Of a DNA stretch of 64,000 bases, positions 1 to 11,206 are shown piece by piece. Position 1 is the stretch's first letter; every line of letters starts with the position of its first letter. The DNA lies in the NCBI GenBank assembly GCA_035772735.1, contig JASDFA010000004.1, positions 16,953,501 through 17,017,500 on the forward strand, given 5' to 3'. The position numbers and the translations under genes were made by a program. Below the pieces are notes generated by a model that was given only the letters and a program-made list of their open reading frames with translations, was not told the DNA's origin and did no database searches. This DNA is from Datura wrightii (lineage: Eukaryota; Streptophyta; Magnoliopsida; Solanales; Solanaceae).

Positions 1-511
1 TCGCCCCAAAATGATGGGGACCTAAAAATCGACTTCGCATTCCAGAATCACGACGTCTTCTAGAATATAAATATGTCCACCTTGACAAGCACATCAAATA
101 AAATTCCTACCAGCATTTTAACCATTCTGTCACCCATTAGTAGCTGCATAGTAGTCGGTGTGGGGTTCCCAAGCCAAACTTTTTGAACATTGTTAGCGGC
201 ATCAAATTTATTCTAGCTCCTAAGTCAAAAAGCGCCCTTGCAAACTAAACATCCCCAATGGTGCAAGGTATAGTAAATGCATGTGGGTCTTCCTTCTTCT
301 GAGCTAGGACCCATGTAGTTATGGCACCATAGTGGTGCAAATTATTGGCAGGTTTCAAACTTACAACCTTTTTCCTCGTGATGAGGTTCTTCATGAATTT
401 GTCATATCCAGGGATCTTCTCAAGTGCCTCAACTAATGGGATGTTCACCAATAACTGCTTAAGCATAGAGATAAATTTTTGACACTCACCATCTTCGGCT
501 TTCTTCTTCAA
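1..511 (-). pseudogene. Element A Gag C-terminus and aspartic protease (broken, runs off window)
   Basis: Retroviral-type protease of an Athila-like element. The minus strand encodes NIPLVEALEKIPGYDKF, then a linker ending IPCTIGDV, a TAG stop, and FARALFDLGARINLMP with the active-site motif D-L-G (about 190-240). At the window edge the fold-closing motif VPIILG appears (about 1-25), so the last part of the enzyme is outside the window. The protease matures Gag inside virus-like particles in this family. The stop between the linker and the active site, plus further stops downstream, make it non-functional. Confidence 0.8.
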
Positions 512-2258
512 ATGCTATGGATAAGGAGGAGGGGGTCTAGGGATCGGTGTAAATTTTTATTGCGCCTCCTTCTCCTTCCCATGGGCAGCTCCTTGCTCCA
601 TTGCATTACTTGGAGAAGTTTTCACATCAGAATCTCCAACCAAAGTTGGGTCTTCAAAATCTGGTACTCTATCATCATTCATCAAGACAGGCTTTTCTGA
701 CTCCTTTATTACAACCTCTCCTAGTAGTGACCGCCATGCAATGATTGTCATTTTTCATATTTTGCACTGTGTTGTTGGGAAGTGTGCCTTTCTGCCTCTA
801 ATTCATTGCAAAAGACATCTAACTCATCTGCTGCTCAATCTGCCTGATCTCCATGGCATGTGACTCCACCTTTTAATTTAAACCAGAAATATCAGCGAAG
901 CTCCTTAAATTGGTTGTCTGTTGTCTCCATCTACTTGAGTACTTTGGATAGCATATATTCAAACCTTGAACTACTGGACACTGGCTCTCAATTTTGTGGA
1001 GGAACATACACGCAGCTCCTATCATTTTTGAACTTCTTGCGCTTCTTCCAGTCTCCATTATCTCGGTGTTGGCCTCTGTTGTAATTATTATCCTTGTAGA
1101 AGTTCCAACCTTGGTTCCCTTGACCTTGACACCAAGAGTCTTGGTTAGACCCTTGGGTGTTAGTCCGGAAACCCACCCTCTGATCATTCAAATAGTTAGC
1201 TTCCACTTCAAACTCAGATTCACATCCATCATTTCTCGGGGCCTTGCCCTGAGAACCCACACTTTTATCCGACTCCTATCAAATGCTTGGCAAGCAACCC
1301 CATGGTGGTCTTTATCTCTGCAATATCTTGATCACTATCCAAATCTCTTCTCCTCTGTTCGGCAAACATACCAACTGCACAAGAACCAGCTTGAATCTTC
1401 GACTCTCTAGTGTGCCAATCTTTGTTGGTTTTGGTGATCCTATCTAGTAGTTTCACAGCCTCTATATAAGTGTTGCTCATAAAGGTTCCTCTGGAAACAA
1501 TATCAACCACTTCCTTGGTATTGGTATTCAGAGACCTACAAAAGATCTCCAACAATAGATCATTCGGAATCCTATGATTTGGCACCCTTTTGAGATTTTT
1601 GTTGAAACATAGACAGGTCTTGTGAAGTGCCTCTGAATTTAGTTGTCTGAAGTTATATATTTCATATTTCAGTTGCAACGCTTTGGAAGGTGGGAAGAAT
1701 CTTTCAAGAAAAGCTCTTTTAAGTTCTCCCCATGTAGTGATGGAGTCATTTGGCAGCTCATCCAACCACATCATTTCTTTAATCCCTAGTGAGAAGGGAA
1801 ATAACCTCAGTCTGATTGCGTCCTGACTCACTCCCGGCTGATTGTATCCTTTGCACATACCCACAAAATTTATCAAGTGAACGTGGGCATCATCAGATGC
1901 ATGACCCCGCAAATATTCCCTTCATGTTGAGCAGTTGGATCATTGCACTGGTAATATCAAACTTTACCCCAACAGGCAAAGGAGGAGGGACTATAGCTCT
2001 AGTGGCACCAGCTTAAACTTCCTCATCAAAATACTGGTGTCTCTAGTGTTCTGGACCTCAGTGTCGTTGAGCTTGGTCTACTTTTGCTGCTAGACATTGC
2101 TACTCAACAACCCTCGCTAATTCTCGATATCTAGCACGAGCTTTCTCTTCATCCAACATTCTCTCTGTAGCTTGGTCCACAGTTTCCTACTCTTGGATGT
2201 TGGCCATTCTTCCCAAGTTTCTTGAGATCTGCTCAAGTTCGTGATCAATTAGAACCAT
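512..2258 (-). pseudogene. Element A Gag (broken)
   Basis: Nucleocapsid/capsid polyprotein. The frame can be followed from an ATG at 2258 (MVLIDHELEQ) through several stops into a clear retrotransposon gag domain at about 1912-1380. Landmarks there are LINFVGMCKGYNQPGVSQDA, RLRLFPFSLG, ITTWGELKRAFLERFFPPSK and HETC-like residues (read as LHKTCLCF), then LLEIFCRSLN and a polar tail. Gag packages element RNA. The N-terminal part has in-frame TAG stops. The same domain order is seen in the Gags of elements B and E. No clean CCHC knuckle was found in this copy. Confidence 0.8.
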
Positions 2259-2396
2259 GGATTTTCCTTAGCTTCTAAAATCGGACATGCACGAACCTAG
2301 GACCTGTTAAACAAACAAAAACAATAAAAGAAAATAAAAAGGGAAATAAGAACCAATAGTAAAGCAAACACAATTAACTAAAGCCTTATCCGTATT

Positions 2397-2413
2397 CCCT
2401 GACAACAGCGCCA
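2397..2413 (-). other. Primer-binding site of element A (tRNA-Asp type, decayed)
   Basis: The minus strand reads TGGCGCTGTTGTCAGGG, matching 14 of 17 positions of TGGCGCCGTTGCCGGGG, the complement of the plant tRNA-Asp 3' end including CCA. It lies 9 bases inside the 5' LTR end (2423). First-strand DNA synthesis starts here in this lineage. Confidence 0.8.
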
Positions 2414-2422
2414 AAATATTTA

Positions 2423-4002
2423 TGTCGGCAATAATTACACCTCACAATTGAGATCTAAGCAGTCGATGTCAAATATAAGATCCAACTAAAGGTTGGGGTC
2501 GATCTCATAGAGAATATGGAAGAACTTGAGTTAATGTGAATAACGAATACTATTGAATTACTTGTTTCCTAAGGAGGAAAGAATTAAAATAATAAACAAA
2601 AGTAAAATTACTAAAATACTTAGATCAATGTTTGTTTATATTAAATTAACGAATTGACTAGGATTGTGTTTTCCAAGATTTCATAACCACAATTCTTTAC
2701 ACTAGCAATCTATTTTGGTGTTTGACATGCAATATTGGTAAGCTAGATTCACCTAAATGGTTGGTCCCCAATCTAGATGATTTTCACCACACAACTTGGT
2801 CCGTCTACGGGTGTATTCTTGATTAACCCTTACCCTTAATATCAGATTAGCTATCCCTGGAAAAGTTCAAGCTACTAGATGAGGGTTGATAGCCTCAAAT
2901 CTCCATTGTAAATCTCTTTTTCCTATTCACTACCTCCTTAGTCTGATAAGTAAGAATAAGGCAATTCCTAACATTTGCAGCCGTCAAGAATCAAATAAAA
3001 CTAAGGGAAAAATAATACATGCAATAAATATCGTTCAAGAATCACTAAGCATTTTATCTATGTGTGTTAATCCATCTTGGTTCCCACAATCCTAGTTATG
3101 GGTTTAGATACTCATGCTTCTATGATAACAATCACACTTATTGAATAAATCATAATTGCAACTTACATATTATTGTAGAAGAAAAACCAAGTAGATTGAA
3201 TAAAACTCCAAAGTTGATGAATATATTCAAATGTTGCTTTTGATCCTCAGATTCAAGAAACAAAATTATAAACCTTGTTTCCTGACTCAAGAATAATCAT
3301 ACAACACAAAAATCCTATCTGAAAGATAATAATAATCTGCTTCACTTTGAAATAACCTAAATTGTCTATTTATAGTTCAAAGAAAACCTTTTCCTAACTA
3401 AAACTAGAAACCAGGTCGGCAGTGGCGACAAGCTTGGTGACGATTCATTGGGACCTCTATCGAGTCTTGCCTTGCAAAAATCAGTCGTCTTCGACATTGA
3501 TCTGAGTTGTGGCAACAGGTCACCTAACGATTCGTCATTCCTGAGCACGAGTCGTTAAGCCCCTCGTGGTCTAAGTCCTTAAAAATTCCCGTGCACCTTA
3601 CGGTTGGTTCCACTGATGTACGAATGAGTCGTTTGGTCAACTAACAACTCATTAAGTGTATTGTCAACTCCACTGGATACTTTGGCAACATTTTCTTCCC
3701 AGTTTTCACGACTCATTACCTGATGTTACGAGTTGTTCCCTCAAGTACACTATCTCAGCATCTTCAAACATCATCTTTCGCCCACGGCTTCAGCAACAAG
3801 TTGTGCCTCGTGCCAACGACTTGTTAAGTACTTGGTAGTCACCCTTTCAGTTATTTTCATCTTTAATTTTACGAGTTCACTTTCAAACCTATTTTCCTGC
3901 AACATCAAGCATAAAATGCATCATACCTATATAAACACACCTAGAATGTGCATAGTGTCTTGGTTTTAAGCGTCGAAAGTGTCGTAAAGTCATGACACAT
4001 CA
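2423..4002 (-). repeat. Complete LTR of element A (1580 bp)
   Basis: On the minus strand it starts TGATGTGTCATGAC at 4002 and ends CCGACA at 2423 (TG...CA). The start resembles the LTRs of elements B and E (TGATGTG..TGAG/CTTTAC.ACACTTT). A TATA-type box (TATAAATA on the minus strand) lies at 3367-3374. Upstream of it in reading direction (3400-3850) are many CGA[C/T]TCGT-like words, including TAACGATTCGT/ACGAGTCGTTA (3525-3557), an 11-bp inverted repeat with one mismatch. A related, truncated LTR is at 7305-8733. Confidence 0.85.
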
Positions 4003-4016
4003 ACACCCTTAACTTA
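4003..4016 (-). other. Polypurine-like tract next to element A LTR
   Basis: The minus strand reads AAGTTAAGGGTGTT immediately before the LTR start TGATGTG. The position and the similarity to the tract of element B (AAGTTGAGGGTAT) identify it as the primer for plus-strand DNA synthesis. Its presence shows that the LTR at 2423-4002 is also the 3' LTR of the unit to its right. Confidence 0.7.
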
Positions 4017-5637
4017 AAATTTTTTCTTGTCTTTAGGAGAAAACAAAATAAAATAAACTAAAATAACATACTTCAACGCTTCAATCATAAAAACTTTACG
4101 AAACTTACGACAGTCACATTTACTCATTAAATCAAATTTTCTAACCCCTCCCACATATCAACACAAATCATTATGCATATGCAAAATTTCTAACCATGAC
4201 ACTGAGGAATCCAAACATGGCAAAACACTGTCACTTGCAACCACGCACATAAATCCATCACATTGACCCACACAATTTGCAGACGATTTTGTGAACAAAT
4301 TCTCTCACCTCAAAGAAGTCCCACACTCAAACATGTGTTTATAGTTAATTCAATATATTTCTCTTGGAACTAGGTAAGATTCACTCGCTCTAACAAAGAA
4401 ATTAAAACTGTGTGCATACAATACAATAGGCTTGCCGTTACTTTCAATACCTCAAATTTTTGACAAACAACTAGGATCACTATTGGACTTTCTAGGCTTG
4501 TAATATAGGCTCAGGATTGGGTATGGTACATATGAAATTAGTAGCTTAACTCTCCTTGGCACTACACGCCTCTTGGCTCCTCTTCTCACCCTTTTTTCTT
4601 TCTTCTCCCCTTTTTCCTTTGATTGCTTATTCTTTTATTTGAAACTATGGATGCGATTTCTCTTTTATTAAAAATTTCATTACTGTCACTTTTTTTTCGT
4701 ACTCTTTTGACAATAAAAATTTTTTATTTGCTCTTTGAAAGCATTATTGTCTCTTTCTTTTGCTTTTCATTATGCACAATGCACCTGCACTTTCCTTTTT
4801 CATTACCCAATTTTCATTCCTCCCAACTCTTCTTAATCACCCCTATAGTATCCACCCTCAACTTAGGTGATTTTCCTGAGTTGAGGTTCACAATGTCTAA
4901 AGAGGGACAGGGCCAAAATAGGTTCATTCTTAATAAAAATAGGAAGGTGAATTGGTGTAAACAAAAAGAAAGGTCAATTTAAGCTCAAACATTTGGATCA
5001 AGGGATTTTTATTCTCTTTTGGTAGGTCTTTTAAGTCTAAAGTGGGCTCTTAAATCAAAAATGGCCTATGATCCTTTCCTAGTTTCTTATCCTCTATCTC
5101 AGTATGACTGACCAGAAAAGTTATAGGTTGACACCCAGAGCTGAATTTAGCTATTAAGCATCACTCACACGTAGCATAGGTCAACATCATCAATTCTACT
5201 AACTGCTAGTTAAGGTACAACCATACAATGATAAACATGTTCATAGTTTCAATACCACGCAAGGATTCACAAAGGTCATACTTGTAGACTTTAACATACA
5301 CATATAAATATTTTGGAGGGGTATCAAATTATTAATCAACAAAAATCAACAATTTAAGCTCTTGACTTCCTTCAGTTTACCTAACTTTCTTCCGACTGAT
5401 ACAAAAAACTAACAAACACATAAAATAAAATCCTAAATGTGTCGGTTCTACTAGTTATGGAACATCTGAGGGAAAATATATCCAGCAAGAAAAACCCTCA
5501 GGTTACGTTCAGCAAAAGAATGCACAGGTATCCCTCTTCACCCCCATCCAGAAAAGCATATGTCATCCTCAATGCATATATATTATACAAAACTAGGGAA
5601 ATAGGGAACATACCTGTTCGGCCTAGGTGTCAGCTAC
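4017..5637 (-). other. 3' non-coding internal region of element A with hairpin
   Basis: No coding frame is supported here. Read on the minus strand it has a purine-rich stretch (pyrimidine-rich on plus, about 4570-4690). It also has an inverted repeat at 4856-4886: CCTCAACTTAGG, a 7-base loop, CCTGAGTTGAGG (one mismatch in 12). Element B has the equivalent hairpin in the same relative place (29577-29607). The rest is AT-rich without recognisable features. Confidence 0.6.
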
Positions 5638-7300
5638 CTAGTCAGTGGATGGTGTAGATACTCCATCAATGTTATCTCCATCATTACCTCCTTGACCTGG
5701 TGCGTTCTCAGATCCAACAGAGCTCATCCCTTCTCCATGAGCTCTCGTTGCTTCAGTCTCAACTCTCTGGCGAGCCTCATCTCTCGATTCATGCAGCGCT
5801 CTCTCCATCTCACTCTACTCTCGTTTTTGCTGATGGAGAAGAGAAGCATCATCTTTGAAACTTGTCTCCTCATGAGGCCTCTTTCCCTTATCATGTGTCG
5901 CCGGCTCCTCCTTGATAAAATCGAAAATCAGTGGTAACTCTTCTTCAAACTCATCGTCTATCATAGGAAGTACTGGTGGAGGTACTGCAGCTACCTATCG
6001 TGCAGCCAAGTCCCGCAACTCAGCTCTGAGTGCTCCTAACTCTGAGTACTATCTTGACAACTTCGGCGCCTGTAACTGTGCAAGGTGCTCATCCATTCTT
6101 CGACTATCTTGACAACTCTGGCGCCTGTAACTGTGCAAGGCGCTCATCCATCCTTCTCTCAAATGCATCCAATCGTCCATGCACAGAACTGGACAATGCC
6201 TCCAACTCTTTCGTCGCCTAAAATTTTACCTCCTCCATCAGAACTTTAACCTGTAGAGTCGTGTGTGCCTGCTGCTTTTCAGCCTTAGTTAGCCGCCTAG
6301 CCATATCAACTAAAAAATCGTATGATATTGTAACCAGGCCGACTGTAGTGGCTTGTAGAGGCGCAACTAATGGTTTGGAAACTGCTGCTATAGATGATAA
6401 CTCTGGAACATCAGCAGGTATGGAGGTGTCTGTTACATCTGTAGCCTCAAGCTGGCTACCTGTCTCTCTACCCTTCATAGGCCCAGCCGCCAATTCAGTG
6501 ATCTATGCTGCATCAGTCTACATCCTGCTGCCAAATGCCTCTGCTAATATGGTTGCTCCAGTGGATGCAGCTGCCTAATTCCTACCCTCGATACCGGGTT
6601 TGTGTCATGTTGATTCAACCCGATATCTGTTATCTTCCGGAACATGATCCTTTGATCAACTGATGGCAATTCTAGCACCCGTGACTCCTGACAGAGTCTA
6701 TCAATCAAACATACAAAGGGATTCACAGTACCATCATTAATGGCCCTCTCTCTAATCTCCTGAACAATGTATCACAGGAAATTGATGGCATATCCCTCCA
6801 TTATGCTCGCTACCAAAGTTTTTCTGTTAGGTGAGAGTATGTTACTCTTGCTGGTTGGTACCAGCCTGTGTCGCACTAGTGACCACCAAAATTTTTCCTA
6901 AAAATTCAGTGTGGCGTTCTTTATCTAATACTTTGTGTCGTGCATCCATTCAACCAACGGACCTCTTGTAGTAATTATTCGAGATGGACAAGTAAATTGC
7001 TGGATTCGCCATTGACTATTCAACTTTTTGGTCTTGACCTTCTTCAGGAGTGTTCATTGGAGCATGATAATCTGGCCCACACAACAGCCTGGAAATGGTC
7101 TCCTCAAATATGTCTACTGGAGTCTCTCGTACCATCACTTGTGTCAGTGCAGACCACTTTTTCCAATCCTGGCCCGCTAATGCCAAACGCTGCAATGTCG
7201 CCGCATAGGTTGCATAGAACTCTCTTACTAAGCATGGGTTGTAGCTACTTGATGGCTCGGTCAACCACCTATATCTATACTTGTCAAACACTGCCTGTAT
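5638..7300 (-). pseudogene. Element A ORF3 remnant (unknown function, coiled-coil and acidic C-terminus)
   Basis: A third reading frame downstream of where Gag-protease would be; its 5' end is lost at the junction with the truncated LTR. Visible pieces: FDKYRYRWLTEP..LVREFYATYAATL (7290-7100); LIDRLCQESRVLELPSVDQRI (about 6700-6640); a charged helix-like stretch MARRLTKAEKQQAHTTLQVK (about 6310-6240); an acidic stretch DDEFEEELPL near 5960; and a terminal VSTPSTD before a TAG at 5638. The EFYA motif is shared with ORF3 of C (EFYANWNP) and B (EFYTNYLA). This resembles the domain databases call 'putative plant transposon protein', which is a label rather than a known activity. Stops and frameshifts throughout. 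Confidence 0.6.
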
Positions 7301-7304
7301 CTCT

Positions 7305-8733
7305 AGAATGCTTAGATCAATGTAGGTTTATATTCAATTAAATAATTGACTAGGATTGTGTTCCCTAAGATTTCATAACCACAAGGCTTTACACTAGTGA
7401 TCTATTTCGGTGTTTGACATACAATATTCGTAAGTTAGGTTCACCCAAATGGTTTGTCCCCTATCAAGATGATTTTCACCACACAACTTGGTCCGTCTAC
7501 GGTTGTATTCTTGATTAACCCATAAGTTTAATATCGAATTATCTATCCCTGGACAAATTCAAGCTATTAGATGATGGTTGATAACCTCAAATCTCCGTTG
7601 TAAATCTCTTTTTCCTATTCACTACCACCTTGGTCTGGTAAGTAAGAATAAGGCAAGTCGTAATGTTTGCAACTGTTAAAAATCAAATAGAACGAAGGAA
7701 AAAACAATACATGCATTAAACATAATTGCAATTACAAACCCCGTTCAAGAATCACTAAGTATTTTACCTGTATGTGTTAATCCATCTTAGTTCCCACAAC
7801 CCTATTTATGGGTTTAGCTACTTATGCTTGTATGATCACAATTACAAATTATTGAATAAATCATAATTGCAACTTAGAAATTATCGTAGAATAAAAACCA
7901 ACTAGATTCAATAAAATTCCAAAGTTGATGAATAAATTCCAATAGTCCTTTTGATCCTCAAATTAAAGAACAAAATTATAAACCTTGTTTCTTGACTCAA
8001 GAATAATCGTACAACACCAAAATCCTATGTTAAAGATAATAATAATTAGCTTCCCTATGAAAATAAACTTAAATTGTGTATTTGTAGTTCCAAGAAAACC
8101 TTTTTCTAACTAAAACTGGAAATCAGGTCGGTAGTGGCCACGAGCTTGGTGACCATTCATTGGGACCTCTGACGAGTCGTTCCTTTCCAAAATTAGTCAT
8201 CTTCATCATTGATCTCAATTGTGGAAATGGGTCACCTAACGACTCATTGTGCCGGAGCACGACTAATTAAGCACCTCATGGTCTAAGTCCTTCAAAATTC
8301 TAGTGCACCTTACAGTTAGGTCCAATGATCTTTCAATGAGTCATTTAGTCAACTAACGACTTGTTAAATCTGTTGTCAAGTCCATTGACTACTTTTGTAA
8401 TATTTTCTCTCCCAGTCTTCATGACTGACTTCACAACTCGTTACCTAATGTAATGAGTATTTCCCTTAACCCATCAACTACACTGTCTCAGCATCTTCAA
8501 ATTTTATCTTTTACCCACGGCTTCAAAACAAGTCGTGCCTCGTGTCAATGACTCGTGATGTGCCTGACAGTCACTCTTTTAGTTGTTATCAGCATTAATT
8601 TTCCCAGTTCACTTCTGAACCTTTTTTCCTACAATATTAAGCACAAAAAGCATCATACCTATATAAACACACTAGAATGTACATAGTTTCTTGGTTTTAA
8701 GCATCGAAAGTGTCGTAAAGTCACAACACATCA
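7305..8733 (-). repeat. Truncated LTR of element A
   Basis: Aligns by eye to 2618-4002 (for example, the shared word ACTAGGATTGTGTT at the left and TTTACGACACTTTCGA at the right). It ends at the plus-strand ATCA of 8730-8733, so the LTR start (TGATGTG on minus) is intact. About 190 bp of the other LTR end, the primer-binding site and everything to ORF3 are missing, so this copy is fused directly to ORF3. Immediately to the right, GTCACCGGTATG begins the H protease frame. Confidence 0.8.
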
Positions 8734-9264
8734 GTCACCGGTATGTTACGAGTATTCTACTTTGATTTTTATGTATTATTAGATCCAGGTGATACTTTAT
8801 CTTTCGTTACACCATATATTTCTAGTAGTTTCAAAGTCATCCCAAAAATCCTATTAGAACCCTTCTTATTCTCTACTCTAGTCAGTGATTCAATTATAGC
8901 TCGACGGGTATACAAAAATTGCTCGGTCACAGTCCTTCAGAAAATCACCTCAGCAGATTTAGTAGAGCTAGCCATGAAAGATTTTGATGCTATCTTCAGC
9001 ATGGATTGGCTACATGCGTGTTATGCCTCAGTCAATTATAGAATCCACGTAGTAGAGTTTAGATTTCCGGGTAAGCCAGTCCTTCAGTTGAATGGTAGTT
9101 CTGTTGTGTTTGTAGGTCGCTTCATTTCCTACCTTAAGGCCAAAAAGATGATTTTGAAAGGTTGCATGTACCATCTAATTAGGGTTAACGATGTTATATC
9201 TGAAACCCCAACCATCCAGTTATTTCCTTTAGTGTGTGAATACCCAGAAGTGTTTTCCAGGTGA
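8734..9264 (+). pseudogene. Element H protease and linker to RT
   Basis: Aspartic protease of a chromovirus. The frame starts at the element A junction (VTGMLRVFYFDFYVLLDPGDTL). The active site should read D-S/T-G but reads D-P-G, so catalysis is doubtful. Later landmarks are ARRVYKNCSVTV, VELAMKDFDAIFSMDWLHAC, VGRFISYLKAKKMILKGC and FPLVCEYPEVF, the usual spacing for this family. It is open for 173 codons, then passes into the RT frame by a frameshift near 9240. Elements F and I carry homologous protease regions. Confidence 0.85.
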
Positions 9265-10440
9265 TTTATTGGGTATTCCTCCCGAACGAGAAATTAATTT
9301 TGGTATTGACCTTCTTCCTGATACAAAACCTATATCTATTCCTCTCTACAGAATGGCTCCAGCCAAGCAAAAGGAGTGGAAGGAGCAGTTGATGGACCTT
9401 CTATACAAGGGTTTCATTAGACATACCAAATCCCCGTGGGGTGGAGCAGTGTTATTTGTCCGAAAGAAGGATGGTTCCCTTCGAATGTGCATTGATTATC
9501 GGAAATTGAACAAAGATACTATCAAGAATATGTATCCTCTCCCCAGGATCGATGATTTGTTTGAATAGCTTTAGGATGCTAAGTGCTTTTCAACTATATA
9601 CCTTAGATTCGAGTACAATCAACTCAAGGTTCAAGAGACTGACATCCCAAAAACAGCCTTCAAAACTCAGTATGGTCACTATGAGTTTGTAGTTATGTCT
9701 TTTGGACTAACAAATCCTCTTAAAGCTTTTATGGATTTTATGAATAGAGTGTTCAAGTCATACTTGGATATGTTTGTGATCATATTCATAGATGACATCC
9801 TTATATACGCTCAGAGCGAGGAGGAGCATGTTGCTGATTTGAGGGTGGTGTTATAGACCTTTAAGGATAATCAGTTGTATGCTAAGTTCAACAAGTGTGA
9901 GTTTTGGCTAGACTTAGTGGCATTTTTGGATTATGTGGTATCATGTGTGGGTGTGCAGGTGGATTCTTAAAAGATAGAAGAAGAATTGGCCTACACCAGT
10001 TAGTCCTTTGGATATTAGGAGTTTCTTTGTTTAGCCGGTTACTATCAGAGGTTTGTTAAAGGGTTATCATCCATTCCAGCATCATTGACTAAATTGACCT
10101 AGAAGAAGGTGATGTTTCAATGGTTAGAGGCTGGTGAAAATAGATTCCAAGAGTTGAAGACTCGACTCAACTTAGCACAAGTGTTGACCCTACCCGAGGA
10201 TACTGATGGGTTTGTAGTATATTGTGATGCTTCAAAGATTGGCCTTGGTTGTGTATTGATGCAACACGGTAAGGTTATAGCCTATGCTTCGAGGTAGCTG
10301 AAGGTCCACAAAAAGAACTACCGACTCATAACCTCGAGTTGTCGATGATTGTATTTTCCTTGAAGAGTTTGAGACACAATCTATATAGAGTCTATGTAGT
10401 GTGTTGACAAACCACAAAAGCCTATAGTACGTGTTCACCC
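9236..10440 (+). pseudogene. Element H reverse transcriptase and RNase H (broken)
   Basis: RT opens with the conserved chromovirus run DLLGIPPEREINFGIDLLPD, then PLYRMAPAKQKEWKEQL, FIRHTKSPWGGAVLFVRKKDG and IDYRKLNKDT. After DDLFE two CAG codons have become TAG (about 9566-9576). The catalytic motif is intact as FIDDILIY near 9787-9810. RNase H follows: WLEAGENRFQELK, then VVYCDASKIGLGCVLMQHGK (10210-10270) with its catalytic Asp, then YASR followed by a stop. At least six in-frame stops, mostly C-to-T type, make it a pseudogene. Confidence 0.88.
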
Positions 10441-10839
10441 AAAAGGATCTAAATCTATGTCACAGGAGGTTTTTAGAGCTTCTTAAAGATTATGATATAA
10501 GTGTCCTTTATCATTGGGCAACGTCAATGTGGTGGCTGACGCTCTTAGTAGGATGTCTATGGAGAGTGTGTCCCATGTGGATGAGGAGAAGAAATAGTTA
10601 GTGACGGATGTGCATAAGCTTGCATGACTTGAAGTTCGTCTAGTGTACTTGATGTAGGTGTTATTGTTCAGAATGGATCAAAATCTTCCTTGGTGACCGA
10701 GGTCAATACTAGGCAAGATGAGGACCCTATTTTGGTAAATTTGAAAGAAGTCATTCAGAATAAGAAGGTGGAGGTCTTCTCCCATTGGGTAGATGGTGTT
10801 CTATGATAACAGGGTCGTTTGTGTTTTTCAAGTGTTGAT

Positions 10840-11206
10840 GATTTGAGAGATCAGATGTTGCACAAGGCTCACGGTTCTAGATGTTCTATTCATCCAGGTG
10901 CCACCAAGATGTACCATGACCTATGGGAAGTCTATTAGTGGAGTGGCATGAAAAAGGACATAGCAAAATTTGTGTCAACACGGTGAAAGTGGAGCATCAA
11001 AGACCTAGAGGTATGCTTCAACATATTAGTATCCCTACTTGGAAGAGGGAAGAAATCATATGAACTTCATTATAGGGTTGCCTCACACTCATAAGCAGTA
11101 TGACTCTAATTGGGTGGTTGTAGACGGGTTCACTAAGGGAGCTCATATCCTACTGATCAAAACTATAGATTTACCTGAGGATTATGCTAAATTGTACATT
11201 CGGGAG
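10840..11206 (+). pseudogene. Element H integrase, N-terminal part (split by element B)
   Basis: Zinc-binding and first catalytic part of integrase. Visible: LRDQMLHKAHGSRCSIHPGATKMYHDLW, WSGMKKDIAKFV, then a damaged stretch where the two zinc-binding cysteines (family C-x2-C) are missing. WVVVDGFTKGAHIL, with the first acidic residue of the D-D-E triad, and DLPEDYAKLYIRE follow at the insertion point. The frame resumes at 31964 with LVRLDGVPLSI. Confidence 0.8.

Larger units (their letters stand above)
1..8733 (-). mobile_element. Element A: tandem remnants of Athila-like LTR retrotransposon
   Basis: Minus-strand block read right to left: truncated LTR (7305-8733), ORF3 remnant, 3' non-coding part with polypurine tract, complete LTR (2423-4002), primer-binding site, gag, protease, then the window edge. 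The LTR at 2423-4002 has a polypurine-like tract on one side and a primer-binding site on the other, so it serves as 3' LTR of one unit and 5' LTR of the next. The right end (8733) abuts the protease frame of chromovirus H, so the block is inserted in H; the other junction is outside the window. No RT or integrase is visible in the part seen. Confidence 0.75.

Noticed and set aside
4623..4982. 119-codon plus-strand frame, leucine and phenylalanine rich, membrane-like
   Set aside because: It arises from the pyrimidine-rich strand of the 3' non-coding region of element A.
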